Part shown: one piece after another, positions 1 to 8,294 of the stretch
Layout of the letters: the number at the start of each line of letters is the position of its first letter
How positions within the stretch are numbered: position 1 is the stretch's first letter
Source of the DNA: an uncultured Bacteroidales bacterium
GTDB taxonomy: Bacteria; Bacteroidota; Bacteroidia; Bacteroidales; UBA932
Assembly: GCA_904501835.1 (NCBI GenBank)
Contig: CAJGBW010000008.1
Location: 1 to 36,744 of the forward strand
Direction: 5' to 3'
Length of the DNA: 36,744 bases
Translations under genes and position numbers: made by a program
The notes under the pieces: generated by a model
What the model saw: the letters and a program-made list of their open reading frames with translations, nothing else
Databases searched by the model: none
Told to the model about the DNA's origin: nothing

Positions 1-660
1 CATGGCACCATCCGCTTTGGAGGCTATGATATGCAGACAGTCATCATCAATCTCCGCACCTTCCTGGGCTGCCACCATACGCAGATTCGCCACAATATCA
101 GGGACTGAAATTCGTTTGAAATCATACGTCTGACAACGACTCAAAATCGTCGGAAGAATCTTATGCTTCTCGGTGGTCGCCAAAATAAAAATGGCATGCG
201 CGGGCGGCTCCTCCAAAGTTTTCAAAAAGGCATTGAAAGCCGCTTGGGAAAGCATGTGTACCTCGTCGATGATATAGACACTGTACTTACCTATCTGAGG
301 CGGGACACGCACCTGATCAATGAGGACTTTGATATCCTCTACGCCGTTATTGGAGGCTGCATCCAATTCATGAATACAGAAAGAACGACCTTCTGCAAAA
401 GATTGACAAGACTCACACACCCCACATGGACTCATATTTTCCCCAGGGTTGGAGCAGTTGATCATCTTCGCAAAAATACGAGCAGTCGTCGTTTTACCCA
501 CACCGCGAGGTCCACAAAAGAGATAGGCGTGGGCAAGTTGCCCCCTCAGAATGGAGTTTCTGAGGGTTTTGGCGATATTGTCCTGCCCGATGAGACTTTC
601 AAAATCTTTCGGTCTGTATTTTCGGGCAGAGACTTCGTATTGTTTTTCTTCCTGTATCAT
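1..660 (-). CDS. dnaX: DNA polymerase III subunit gamma/tau, N-terminal part (runs off the window)
   Basis: Clamp-loader ATPase subunit of the replicative DNA polymerase III, acting in the cytoplasm to load the beta clamp. The reading frame stays open from the ATG at 658-660 to base 1, giving 220 residues; the rest lies outside the window. Visible motifs are the Walker A loop GPRGVGKT (residues 50-57), the four zinc-binding cysteines C69, C79, C82 and C85, the Walker B variant DEVH (132-135) and the SRC motif (174-176), all in the order expected for DnaX. The start lies 8 bases after the stop of the large lipoprotein gene, with no recognisable Shine-Dalgarno sequence, so it may be read from the upstream transcript. 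Whether the organism makes both gamma and tau forms cannot be seen, because the frameshift region would be downstream of the visible part. Confidence 0.96.
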   Translation of the reverse strand, partial: MIQEEKQYEVSARKYRPKDFESLIGQDNIAKTLRNSILRGQLAHAYLFCGPRGVGKTTTARIFAKMINCSNPGENMSPCGVCESCQSFAEGRSFCIHELDAASNNGVEDIKVLIDQVRVPPQIGKYSVYIIDEVHMLSQAAFNAFLKTLEEPPAHAIFILATTEKHKILPTILSRCQTYDFKRISVPDIVANLRMVAAQEGAEIDDDCLHIIASKADGAM

Positions 661-668
661 AAAGAATA

Positions 669-3600
669 CTAGTATGTTGACATATCCGTTATCTTGTAAG
701 GATCGCTCACGGCAAACAGGGCTGCCTGTTGGGCAATCGGCGCATTGGTGTTGGTAATCGCTGTCTGCAACTGTCCTGTGGTCGTACTGGTCGTTGCATC
801 ACGGAAAGTATTGGTGCTCAATTCTTTCTTATAGATAGGATACAACATCACCTGATACATCACACAACCGGCCGCATAACGGGCGATACCTTTATCCATG
901 TGATAACCATCGCGGGTCAAGCCCAATGAGTGTGCCTTGCAGACAGAAGTCGTTCTCAAGTTTTCAAGAGCGGTTCCCGTTGCCACCAAGCCCTCAAAGT
1001 CAGTAATTTCCTCCATGACTTTCTGGGCCTGGGTACAGGTCACTGCATGCTGTCCCTGACGGTTGGCAAAGAGTTGTTCTTCACCGCCGGGCGCATACTT
1101 CTTGGAGGCAGCCGGAATCTTACCCATATCCCAATAAGACTGACTCATAATATAATAGAACTTCGGAACACCGGCCTGGGTCTTCTTCACCTTGTCAATC
1201 AAGCCCTGAATAGCTGCTTTTTCTGCTGCCGTCCAGAACCATGAGTGATAACTACCGGTATGCTCCATAATGGTCACCATATCCCATTCTTCTGAAGCCG
1301 CCATAACGGCAAGGTTCTGATTATTCTGCACCTTCTGCACGGTACTACCGGCCTCATAGATATAAGCGGTGTAGTCGCTGGAACTGCTCCAACCATTGTT
1401 ATAAGCCTCCAAAACACGACCGCCATAATACATTTGACAGAACTTGACATCCTTGATACCAAAGCCGGCACAAATATTCGGAACCTGCCACATGGCATCC
1501 TGGGTGAAGGAGTTACCGATGCACAAAATCTTAAGACCGGCGCTGCTGCCACCGCTGGGAGAAGTCACGCCGATTTTGTACACGACATCGGTCAGTTTCA
1601 TGGTCTCGACCTTGTAGTCATAGCCCAGATAACGTGCCTTATTGGCTTCCTCCAACACGTCATAGGTATAGGTACCACCATTGTATTTACCCAAATTTCC
1701 TGCAGCAACACAGTTCTCATAGGTAATGGTACGGGCCGCTGTTTTTCCATTGTACGCCCAGAACACACCACGATAGTCGCTGTCGGTAATAATCACACCG
1801 TAGTTGCTACACAAAGACATCTTGCGGCCGCCGGAAGGCACAGAACCCAAGAGACCACCCGCATAGGCACGGTTGGTACAGATGATATTACCCATATTGC
1901 GACAACCGGTCAAGTTGCAATATGAGAAGAGCAAAGAACTGATACCGCCGACATGGGCACCGGCAGAGGCTGTTACACGGATATTTCCGTCGTTGATACA
2001 GTTGCTGGCCGTAGACTGACGACAGATGGTACCGATAATACCGCCCGTACGGAAAATAGCCGACTCAATATCGCCCTTATTGGAACTATCGGAAAGCATA
2101 TTGGTCTTGTAGTCAGTAGATGAACCAAAATAACCATCCATCAAACCGACCAAACCACCGACCATATAGCCTTTCACAAGACTCGGATTCGGCGGCAAGG
2201 GACTATAGACTTCCGTCACATTGTTCTTGTTCAGCGCGGTGATTTTACCATAGTTGTGGCAAGAATCCATCACACAACCGCCGGTCTGTGAAGACCAAAG
2301 AGCACCCACCAAAGGAGCAGCCACCACCGTCTCAGTCGTCTGTGCCTGGAAGGTCGTCGGACCAAAGACGGAGATATCGCGAACCTGGGAAGCGATCACC
2401 ATACCGGCCGCCATTCCGACCGCACAGCCCTTCGTCGAGTTGATGGTCAATGAACAATCCTCATCAAATTGGAAATTCTGAATAACAGAACCCTCTGCCA
2501 CAACTCCGAACAAGCCGTAAGGACGGATGGCCGTCTCATCGGCAGGAGCCACCATTTTCAGACCTTTGATAACATGCGCATCGCCGTCAAAAGTACCCTT
2601 AAACGCATATCCGGCGCTCACCGTGAGGGCTTTTCCAGTCGTCATGGCACTCAAAGTTGCGTAACCGATGGGCGTCCAATTCTTCACGGAAGACATATCA
2701 ATATCCTTCAAAAGAACAATGGCACCACTTTCGTTGACGAACTTGCTATAGTCTTTTCCGCTATTGACCAAAGTAGCCAATTCAACCAATTCTTCTGCGG
2801 TGCGAATACCGACCTTCTCTCCATCGTAAATCAAATCGGTAATTTTGGCTGCATTGGTAGAAGAAATGCCCGTATTATAAGAATAGGATACATAGTTAGC
2901 CTTGGTCAATTCCTGCTCTACTCCATTGCAGAACAAAGAACCGCCCACCACAACACCGGTCATGGAAGAAAGTTGGGTAACTTTCGCACAAAGCACACCG
3001 CGGTTATCTGTTTTCTTGGTCGTGATGACACCATAGTTACCACCACCGGAAACGGTGATGCTGGTATGAGCCAAATTCGCCACCAAACCGGCACACTCGC
3101 CACTCGCCTGGGTGGTTGTCACATTACCTTCATTGACGCAATTAGCCATGGACGACTGCTGCGCCATCACGGCAACGATACCGGCGGCACGCGCATTCAC
3201 CTGCGTATTGTTGATATCAGCATAATTGGTATTCTTGCTCACCTCGGTGGCAATGGCTGTAGCAACGATACCACCGACACGACCACCTTGTGCCGTAATT
3301 TCACCATAGTTGTTGCTATTGAGCAAGGTATTCACCTCATCGCTGTCAGCATGAGCAGAAGCAAAACCAACGATACCTCCAATCTGAACAGATGTATTCA
3401 TACCGTTGCTGCTATTGCCGCTCTGACCGCTAATGGAAGCATTGTTTCTTAAAGCATCCAAGGACGAAAGGGCTTCACCAGAGTTGGTTACAAAGCCGGC
3501 AATACCACCAATGGTCATCTTCTCTTGAGAAGCGATTCCCGTCGTCTTGATAGGAACATTGTTGGTAATGTCTAACAATTTGGAGTCAATCACACAACCG

Positions 3601-6002
3601 GCCAAAACACCCGCATCCATCGCGCCCTCGGAGCCGACATTGAAGATGGAAGCATCAGCGCCTGTTCCCAACACCAAATTCTTGATGGTCGCACCGCGCA
3701 CAACACCAAACAGACCATATACAGCGGAATCGCCATTGGCAGAGAGTTTCAAATTCTTGATAGTGTGGCCATTACCATTGAATTTTCCTTTGAAGGAAGC
3801 GCCGGTATAAGACGGGAAATAGATATCAGGCGTATAGTTGGCAGGCATACCGATGGGCGTCCAATTGCTTACGCTTGCCATATCGATATCCGCCTTCAAA
3901 TTGACATAACCCTGCTCATCCTCGTATTTCCAAGTACTTTCGCCATTGTTTACCAAATTGGCAAAATCCTGGAACTCTGCCAAGGTTGAAATACCGCCGA
4001 CAGAAGCACCTTCGTACTTGATATTGGTGACATTGGTAGCCGTTGCAATCGCATAGGTCATGTAATTGGAAGAAGTGATATTATAATATTGTATCTCATT
4101 ATTAATATTATAGTATCCCACACGACCACCGGCCACCACATTGTCCACCTTGTTGAAGTTGCCTGTCGTAAAGACAGAAACAAGCTGGTGAACATCCGTT
4201 GTCTGACGCAGTTTCTGGGGATATACAACGGCACCACGGTTACCACCGCCGGTAATCTGCGCCTTGTGCGTGCCGCTGGTAATTTGATCGTTCAAATTGG
4301 CAACCATACCGGCGCCATAAGAGCCATCACCCTGCATCAAGACTGAACCATAGTTCCAACAATCCGTCATCACGGCATTGTAGGTCTGGAAAGACACCAA
4401 ACCCGCCACCAACGCAGAGGTCAAGGTGCTGGTAATCGCGCCATAGTTGATACAATTTTTGGCATCACAGTACATCAACACCGGCGTCAAACCGCTGACG
4501 CGGCCACAGTTGGCATTGATTTCACCATAGTTTTTACAGCCATCCAGGATTGCATTGGTGGTTGCCGTGGTGGCAGAAGCGGAGAATCCGGAAATACCAC
4601 CTACCTGCACACCGGCTGAACCATTGGCCTGGTTGGTACCGCAACTTACGTTGATTGAGCCGTAGTTTTCACAGTTTTTCACGGCGTACGCAGCCGTGCC
4701 GCTACCGGAATGATAGCCCGTGATACCACCGATGGCGAACATGGTCGACGAACTGGTTCCGCCAATGGTGATGGTCGCGTAATTCTTACAGTTTTCAATA
4801 TAAGAGTTGGAAGAGATACCGCAAATCGCACCTACATTGTTGCGTGCTGTTGTCTTGACATAAATGGAACTATTGTCGCTCGGGGTACCCAAATTGACAT
4901 TTTTCACCGTGGCACCGCTGAGCAGACCAAAGAGTCCGCAAGGCTTGGTCGCAGCAGCATTCTTCATAACCAAGTTGGTGATGGAATACCCGTTGCCATT
5001 GAATTTACCCGTAAAAGCATATCCGCTGGCGACGGAAACCGTCGTATAACCATTGTAGGTAATTGCAGCGTTTCCAATCGGCGTCCAACTCGTCACGTCG
5101 GACATATCGATATTGTTCAACAAGACAACCTCACCATTGGTCTGCCAAGCCGTCGTGCTTTTGCCGCTATTGACTGCCGCCGCAAAATCCACCAAATCCT
5201 GTGCACAAGAAATACCGGTACCGAAATCACCCAATACACAAATTCTGTTGCGATACAACATAAAACCCGGGTCAAACTTCTTGGAAGTCACCTCCGCGCC
5301 GGACGAATTTTGAAGCGAAAGTGTCAAATCTGACAATTTGCTGGTCGTATAAGGAACGGGGATATAGTACAAACCTGCCGCCAAATTTCCGCTCGCGGCA
5401 GAAATTGTCACCGTTTTTCCAATGTTGGAAGCCGTAATTTCCGTCACTTTCGGCGTCAAGGTATAAGTACCGCTGACAGGTACGGAACCACTGGTAGAAA
5501 TCACAATTTTCGCAACGTCGGAACGTTTGACATTGACCTTGAGCAAAGTCGTCGCATTCTTGAACTGGAAATCTTTTTGGCTCGGTGCTGCAATAGCCAC
5601 ATTGCTTCCATTGCCAAAACCGCCCGTTACTGCTGTCTGCACTGAGGGGGTAGTAAAGGTAATGCGTGAACCATCATAGGAATCTGCCGCAGAATAGGGA
5701 TAGACCGCTACATACTCGGCGGCATCTTTAATGGTACCGACAAAACGCGCACTCTGTCCATCAATGGATTGTTCATCGATGGTAAATTTTGCTTTGGTAC
5801 CGTCGGGAGCGAAAACCGCAATCGCATCTCCTTTGGACCAATATACATCGTAACCGTCCAAAGTTGTTTTGCTGGCATTCGATTCAAATTTGGCCGTAAA
5901 TTCTTTAAGATTACCGCCATTCGTTGAGGGCTCCAGATTCTCCTTCATACAAGCCGACAACACAAAAAGTACGGAAAGAACCGTTAAAATATACTTTCTC
6001 AT
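669..6002 (-). CDS. Giant surface lipoprotein: fimbrillin-like domain, three GLUG-type modules, C-terminal SGNH/DUF4886 hydrolase domain
   Basis: Predicted lipoprotein of 1777 residues. A signal peptide ends in a lipobox VLSAC with the lipidated cysteine at 18. Residues about 30-260 resemble the fimbrillin/Mfa-like domain of Bacteroidales (a typical W-S-K-G-D motif at 55-59). Three long modules follow (about 263-667, 668-1062, 1063-1475). Each begins with an 'A-x-x-L-V/A-N-S/N-G' helix and a 'D-I-D-M...W-T-P-I-G' strand, then a 'F-x-G-x-F-N/D-G' segment and many NYG and GGI repeats, as in GLUG-motif proteins, which probably fold as a right-handed beta helix. Residues about 1490-1727 look like a DUF4886/SGNH hydrolase: GNSFT (1496-1500) holds the nucleophile serine and DGYH (1698-1701) the Asp-His pair. 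The substrate is unknown; an ester in a surface glycan is a guess. It starts 7 bases after a 43-codon gene and stops 8 bases before dnaX. Confidence 0.85.
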   Translation of the reverse strand: MRKYILTVLSVLFVLSACMKENLEPSTNGGNLKEFTAKFESNASKTTLDGYDVYWSKGDAIAVFAPDGTKAKFTIDEQSIDGQSARFVGTIKDAAEYVAVYPYSAADSYDGSRITFTTPSVQTAVTGGFGNGSNVAIAAPSQKDFQFKNATTLLKVNVKRSDVAKIVISTSGSVPVSGTYTLTPKVTEITASNIGKTVTISAASGNLAAGLYYIPVPYTTSKLSDLTLSLQNSSGAEVTSKKFDPGFMLYRNRICVLGDFGTGISCAQDLVDFAAAVNSGKSTTAWQTNGEVVLLNNIDMSDVTSWTPIGNAAITYNGYTTVSVASGYAFTGKFNGNGYSITNLVMKNAAATKPCGLFGLLSGATVKNVNLGTPSDNSSIYVKTTARNNVGAICGISSNSYIENCKNYATITIGGTSSSTMFAIGGITGYHSGSGTAAYAVKNCENYGSINVSCGTNQANGSAGVQVGGISGFSASATTATTNAILDGCKNYGEINANCGRVSGLTPVLMYCDAKNCINYGAITSTLTSALVAGLVSFQTYNAVMTDCWNYGSVLMQGDGSYGAGMVANLNDQITSGTHKAQITGGGNRGAVVYPQKLRQTTDVHQLVSVFTTGNFNKVDNVVAGGRVGYYNINNEIQYYNITSSNYMTYAIATATNVTNIKYEGASVGGISTLAEFQDFANLVNNGESTWKYEDEQGYVNLKADIDMASVSNWTPIGMPANYTPDIYFPSYTGASFKGKFNGNGHTIKNLKLSANGDSAVYGLFGVVRGATIKNLVLGTGADASIFNVGSEGAMDAGVLAGCVIDSKLLDITNNVPIKTTGIASQEKMTIGGIAGFVTNSGEALSSLDALRNNASISGQSGNSSNGMNTSVQIGGIVGFASAHADSDEVNTLLNSNNYGEITAQGGRVGGIVATAIATEVSKNTNYADINNTQVNARAAGIVAVMAQQSSMANCVNEGNVTTTQASGECAGLVANLAHTSITVSGGGNYGVITTKKTDNRGVLCAKVTQLSSMTGVVVGGSLFCNGVEQELTKANYVSYSYNTGISSTNAAKITDLIYDGEKVGIRTAEELVELATLVNSGKDYSKFVNESGAIVLLKDIDMSSVKNWTPIGYATLSAMTTGKALTVSAGYAFKGTFDGDAHVIKGLKMVAPADETAIRPYGLFGVVAEGSVIQNFQFDEDCSLTINSTKGCAVGMAAGMVIASQVRDISVFGPTTFQAQTTETVVAAPLVGALWSSQTGGCVMDSCHNYGKITALNKNNVTEVYSPLPPNPSLVKGYMVGGLVGLMDGYFGSSTDYKTNMLSDSSNKGDIESAIFRTGGIIGTICRQSTASNCINDGNIRVTASAGAHVGGISSLLFSYCNLTGCRNMGNIICTNRAYAGGLLGSVPSGGRKMSLCSNYGVIITDSDYRGVFWAYNGKTAARTITYENCVAAGNLGKYNGGTYTYDVLEEANKARYLGYDYKVETMKLTDVVYKIGVTSPSGGSSAGLKILCIGNSFTQDAMWQVPNICAGFGIKDVKFCQMYYGGRVLEAYNNGWSSSSDYTAYIYEAGSTVQKVQNNQNLAVMAASEEWDMVTIMEHTGSYHSWFWTAAEKAAIQGLIDKVKKTQAGVPKFYYIMSQSYWDMGKIPAASKKYAPGGEEQLFANRQGQHAVTCTQAQKVMEEITDFEGLVATGTALENLRTTSVCKAHSLGLTRDGYHMDKGIARYAAGCVMYQVMLYPIYKKELSTNTFRDATTSTTTGQLQTAITNTNAPIAQQAALFAVSDPYKITDMSTY
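1578..5216 (-). repeat. Three imperfect coding repeats of about 1.2 kb (GLUG-type modules)
   Basis: The three modules of the lipoprotein are also visible as DNA repeats. The block encoding W-T-P-I-G lies at 2665-2681, 3850-3866 and 5074-5090. The first two are identical over 17 bases (ccgatgggcgtccaatt on the plus strand) and the third differs at a few positions. The period is 1185 and 1224 bases. This is internal gene duplication, not a mobile repeat; it could allow module loss or gain by recombination. Confidence 0.8.
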
Positions 6003-6009
6003 AAGCTAA

Positions 6010-6141
6010 CTATTCAGGAAAATACTCACCACCAAATGATTCATTATCAGAGTTTGTGCTACCTATTAAAATAGCATTTTCCACTTGGACAGGGATAATC
6101 TGAACAAGTGGAACTTCATAAGGATATAAATGCTGCTTCAT
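6010..6141 (-). CDS. Small hypothetical protein (43 residues) preceding the lipoprotein gene
   Basis: A short frame of 43 codons plus TAG, starting ATG at 6139-6141, fills almost the whole gap between two large genes. It begins 3 bases after the stop of the EF-hand gene and ends 7 bases before the ATG of the giant lipoprotein. The product starts MKQHLYPYEVP, has a hydrophobic middle (VPLVQIIPV) and a polar, Gly/Ser/Asn-rich acidic tail ending GGEYFPE. It has no lipobox and no convincing membrane span. In general make-up it resembles the short uncharacterised proteins often found beside fimbrillin-like lipoprotein genes in Bacteroidales (from memory, not searched). The tight spacing on both sides and the absence of any other use of this DNA favour a real gene, but function is unknown. 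Confidence 0.6.
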   Translation of the reverse strand: MKQHLYPYEVPLVQIIPVQVENAILIGSTNSDNESFGGEYFPE

Positions 6142-6144
6142 AAA

Positions 6145-8292
6145 CTATTGAAAACAAGAACATAAACATTGATACCAGCCCGTAAAATAAAGAACTGCCA
6201 CCGCCGCAATCAACAATACGGAAAAAGCGATCAAGGCTTTCTTCCAGTTTGCCATTTTCTTTTTGGCAAAAGGATCCTTTACATCCAATTTAGGCAATTT
6301 CGCTTGGGAGGTAAGGGTCTCTCCAAAACGGATATTGATTTTCACATTGGCATTCATCGCCCAACCGTTGGCATTCAAAATCGGAGAAAGATTGCGCTTG
6401 CGAAGTTTTCTCCAAGCCAGGAACATCGAAGGGCCTGAAATCAGCAGAACGACAGCCACCAGTGACAGAGGCATCTGCCACCATTTCAAGGCCATAAATC
6501 CTGTAGCCAAAGACACCAAGAAACTACCGATATATCCTACTGCCATACCGATGGCGGCAAAAATACCGCAATACTTGGCAATATCAAAAGACTGAGCTTT
6601 GGCTGCATCTTTATTTTCAACCGGTTTGTTGAGATTTTCTCCCACCTTCGCGGTCATTTCACCGATTACTTTATTGTTTTTCTCGGTAGCAGCCTTATTG
6701 ATTTGATTATCAACAAAGGCACCCAACTTACGATAAGGCGACCAGAATGCTTCTGCTATACTGATAGGATTCTCAATGATTTTGGTAATCACGGCATCCC
6801 AAGACTGACCGTCGCGGTCATAGAAAATACAGTTTTTACCGACTTTGATATCTCCCGTCTCACCGACCGTCATGGCTGCCACAATGGTAAACTTCTCATT
6901 GAGCACCTTGTGGCTGCAATCACAGTAAATCAAAAACATTTCACTCAAGAATGCGGTCTTGTTCTGCGCGCCCATATCGGTCACCTTGATACACAAATCG
7001 CAGGCACGTTGATCAATATACAGTCTTCCCGCCTGGAAAACCGCCCATTTGTCCTTCATGTAAAAATCGGAGAAATTGACATAGTTCTTGAGGAAGGTGA
7101 AGAAATCTCTGTACAGACGCAGGAACTTTGCCAAGGAGCCCAAAATCTGGAATTGGGCATCATATTTAAGGTCCTCGGCAACCAAATCCAACAAAGCTTG
7201 CTTGAGTGCAGGGTCTTGATAAGCAACCAAATCCTCTTCAGCGATTGAATCCACGGAAGATGCAGGCTTGGAGGCCACCCATGCACGATAAGCGGCAAAC
7301 GAAGCCTGTATATCAGCCCACTGCTGTTCGCTCAAACTCTCCTGATTGTGAACCAAGGTCTTGAACTGAAGCACCTTGTCTTTCCACACTGGATTAATTT
7401 CCCCTTCTGACAAAGGCAGAAGAGCATCCACACGTACTTTAGAGATAGGATAAGAGGCTATCTGCGCTACAGCGGTCGTCAGATTTTCAACCCCCAACGT
7501 CTCAATGGCATTTTGAGAGGCATCCAATTTGGAAGGATCATCCAAGCCAAAAGAAGCAAGACGGCAACGGATAAACCAATCATCAAATTTTGCCTTCAAC
7601 TCATCACACAAAGCCAACGCACGCGCCGTATCATCACCATAAGGGAAAAGACTCTCCTTTTCCTCTTCTGCCCTTTTCTTCCAAGTTTGGAAATCAGCAC
7701 AGGCACTTACAAAAGCCTCGATTTTTTCTGCATTGACGCCCTCCTGCCCCGAACGATCGGTCAGCGAGCCTTGACAACGCATGATTTCACGGATAAACGC
7801 AAGCCACTGCGCATTATCCCCTGCCGATTTTTCTGTAATGATGCCGTCTCCGTTGAAAGAGGTAGCAGCCAAAATTTTGCTGCTGTCTTCCACCTCTGCC
7901 AAAGTAATGAGCGAGGATGCATCCTTTCCCAAGGCTTTCAAAACCTCGTTGGCACAAGTCTGCAAAGCGAGCGCTTCGCTATTTTCCGTATTGAAATCGG
8001 ACAAGTCGAAACTATCCTGACCCAAAGTCAATTTATCTGCATCCTTCAACAAAGAAACCAACCACGAAGAAGCAGCAATCACCTCGTCCACCTTGATACG
8101 TCCGTCACCATCTGTATCAATAAGGCGTAGCGTCTGCTTGTCCATCTCCAGACCATCCACAGGGCAACTGAGGACCGTCCACAACTTTTTATCCAATTCG
8201 GGGAGGTGCTTGATATCCTCCCCGTTTGCTATTCTCACACGGGTTATTCCACCAATACGGCAGAACTTCCAATCATAACCAGTCTTCGCCAA
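6145..8292 (-). CDS. EF-hand protein with C-terminal membrane segments, function unknown
   Basis: Conserved-looking protein of 715 residues with no assigned function. One good EF-hand calcium loop is seen at 59-70 (D-T-D-G-D-G-R-I-K-V-D-E). A second, degenerate one is near 145-156 (N147, D149, G150, but no Glu at the last position). A long soluble helical region follows, with the motif CDLCIKV inside it. The C-terminus has hydrophobic segments at about 575-599, 608-627 and 686-703 and ends in a Cys-rich tail. There is no N-terminal signal, so the large N-terminal part is probably cytoplasmic. The start codon is TTG at 8290-8292, two bases after the glyA stop; an upstream in-frame stop at 8302-8304 excludes a longer form and the next ATG is at residue 50. 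It is followed 3 bases later by the 43-codon gene. I believe homologues exist in other Bacteroidales, but this was not searched. Confidence 0.8.
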   Translation of the reverse strand: MAKTGYDWKFCRIGGITRVRIANGEDIKHLPELDKKLWTVLSCPVDGLEMDKQTLRLIDTDGDGRIKVDEVIAASSWLVSLLKDADKLTLGQDSFDLSDFNTENSEALALQTCANEVLKALGKDASSLITLAEVEDSSKILAATSFNGDGIITEKSAGDNAQWLAFIREIMRCQGSLTDRSGQEGVNAEKIEAFVSACADFQTWKKRAEEEKESLFPYGDDTARALALCDELKAKFDDWFIRCRLASFGLDDPSKLDASQNAIETLGVENLTTAVAQIASYPISKVRVDALLPLSEGEINPVWKDKVLQFKTLVHNQESLSEQQWADIQASFAAYRAWVASKPASSVDSIAEEDLVAYQDPALKQALLDLVAEDLKYDAQFQILGSLAKFLRLYRDFFTFLKNYVNFSDFYMKDKWAVFQAGRLYIDQRACDLCIKVTDMGAQNKTAFLSEMFLIYCDCSHKVLNEKFTIVAAMTVGETGDIKVGKNCIFYDRDGQSWDAVITKIIENPISIAEAFWSPYRKLGAFVDNQINKAATEKNNKVIGEMTAKVGENLNKPVENKDAAKAQSFDIAKYCGIFAAIGMAVGYIGSFLVSLATGFMALKWWQMPLSLVAVVLLISGPSMFLAWRKLRKRNLSPILNANGWAMNANVKINIRFGETLTSQAKLPKLDVKDPFAKKKMANWKKALIAFSVLLIAAVAVLYFTGWYQCLCSCFQ

Positions 8293-8294
8293 TT

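Noticed and set aside
2469..3452. Plus-strand open frame of 327 codons opposite the giant lipoprotein
   Set aside because: It is antisense to the repeated GLUG modules; its sequence shows no domain or signal, and the minus-strand frame is much longer and motif-rich.
1578..5216. Regularly repeated short blocks suggestive of a CRISPR-like array
   Set aside because: The repeats are imperfect, about 1.2 kb apart and in a single long coding frame, so they are protein modules.
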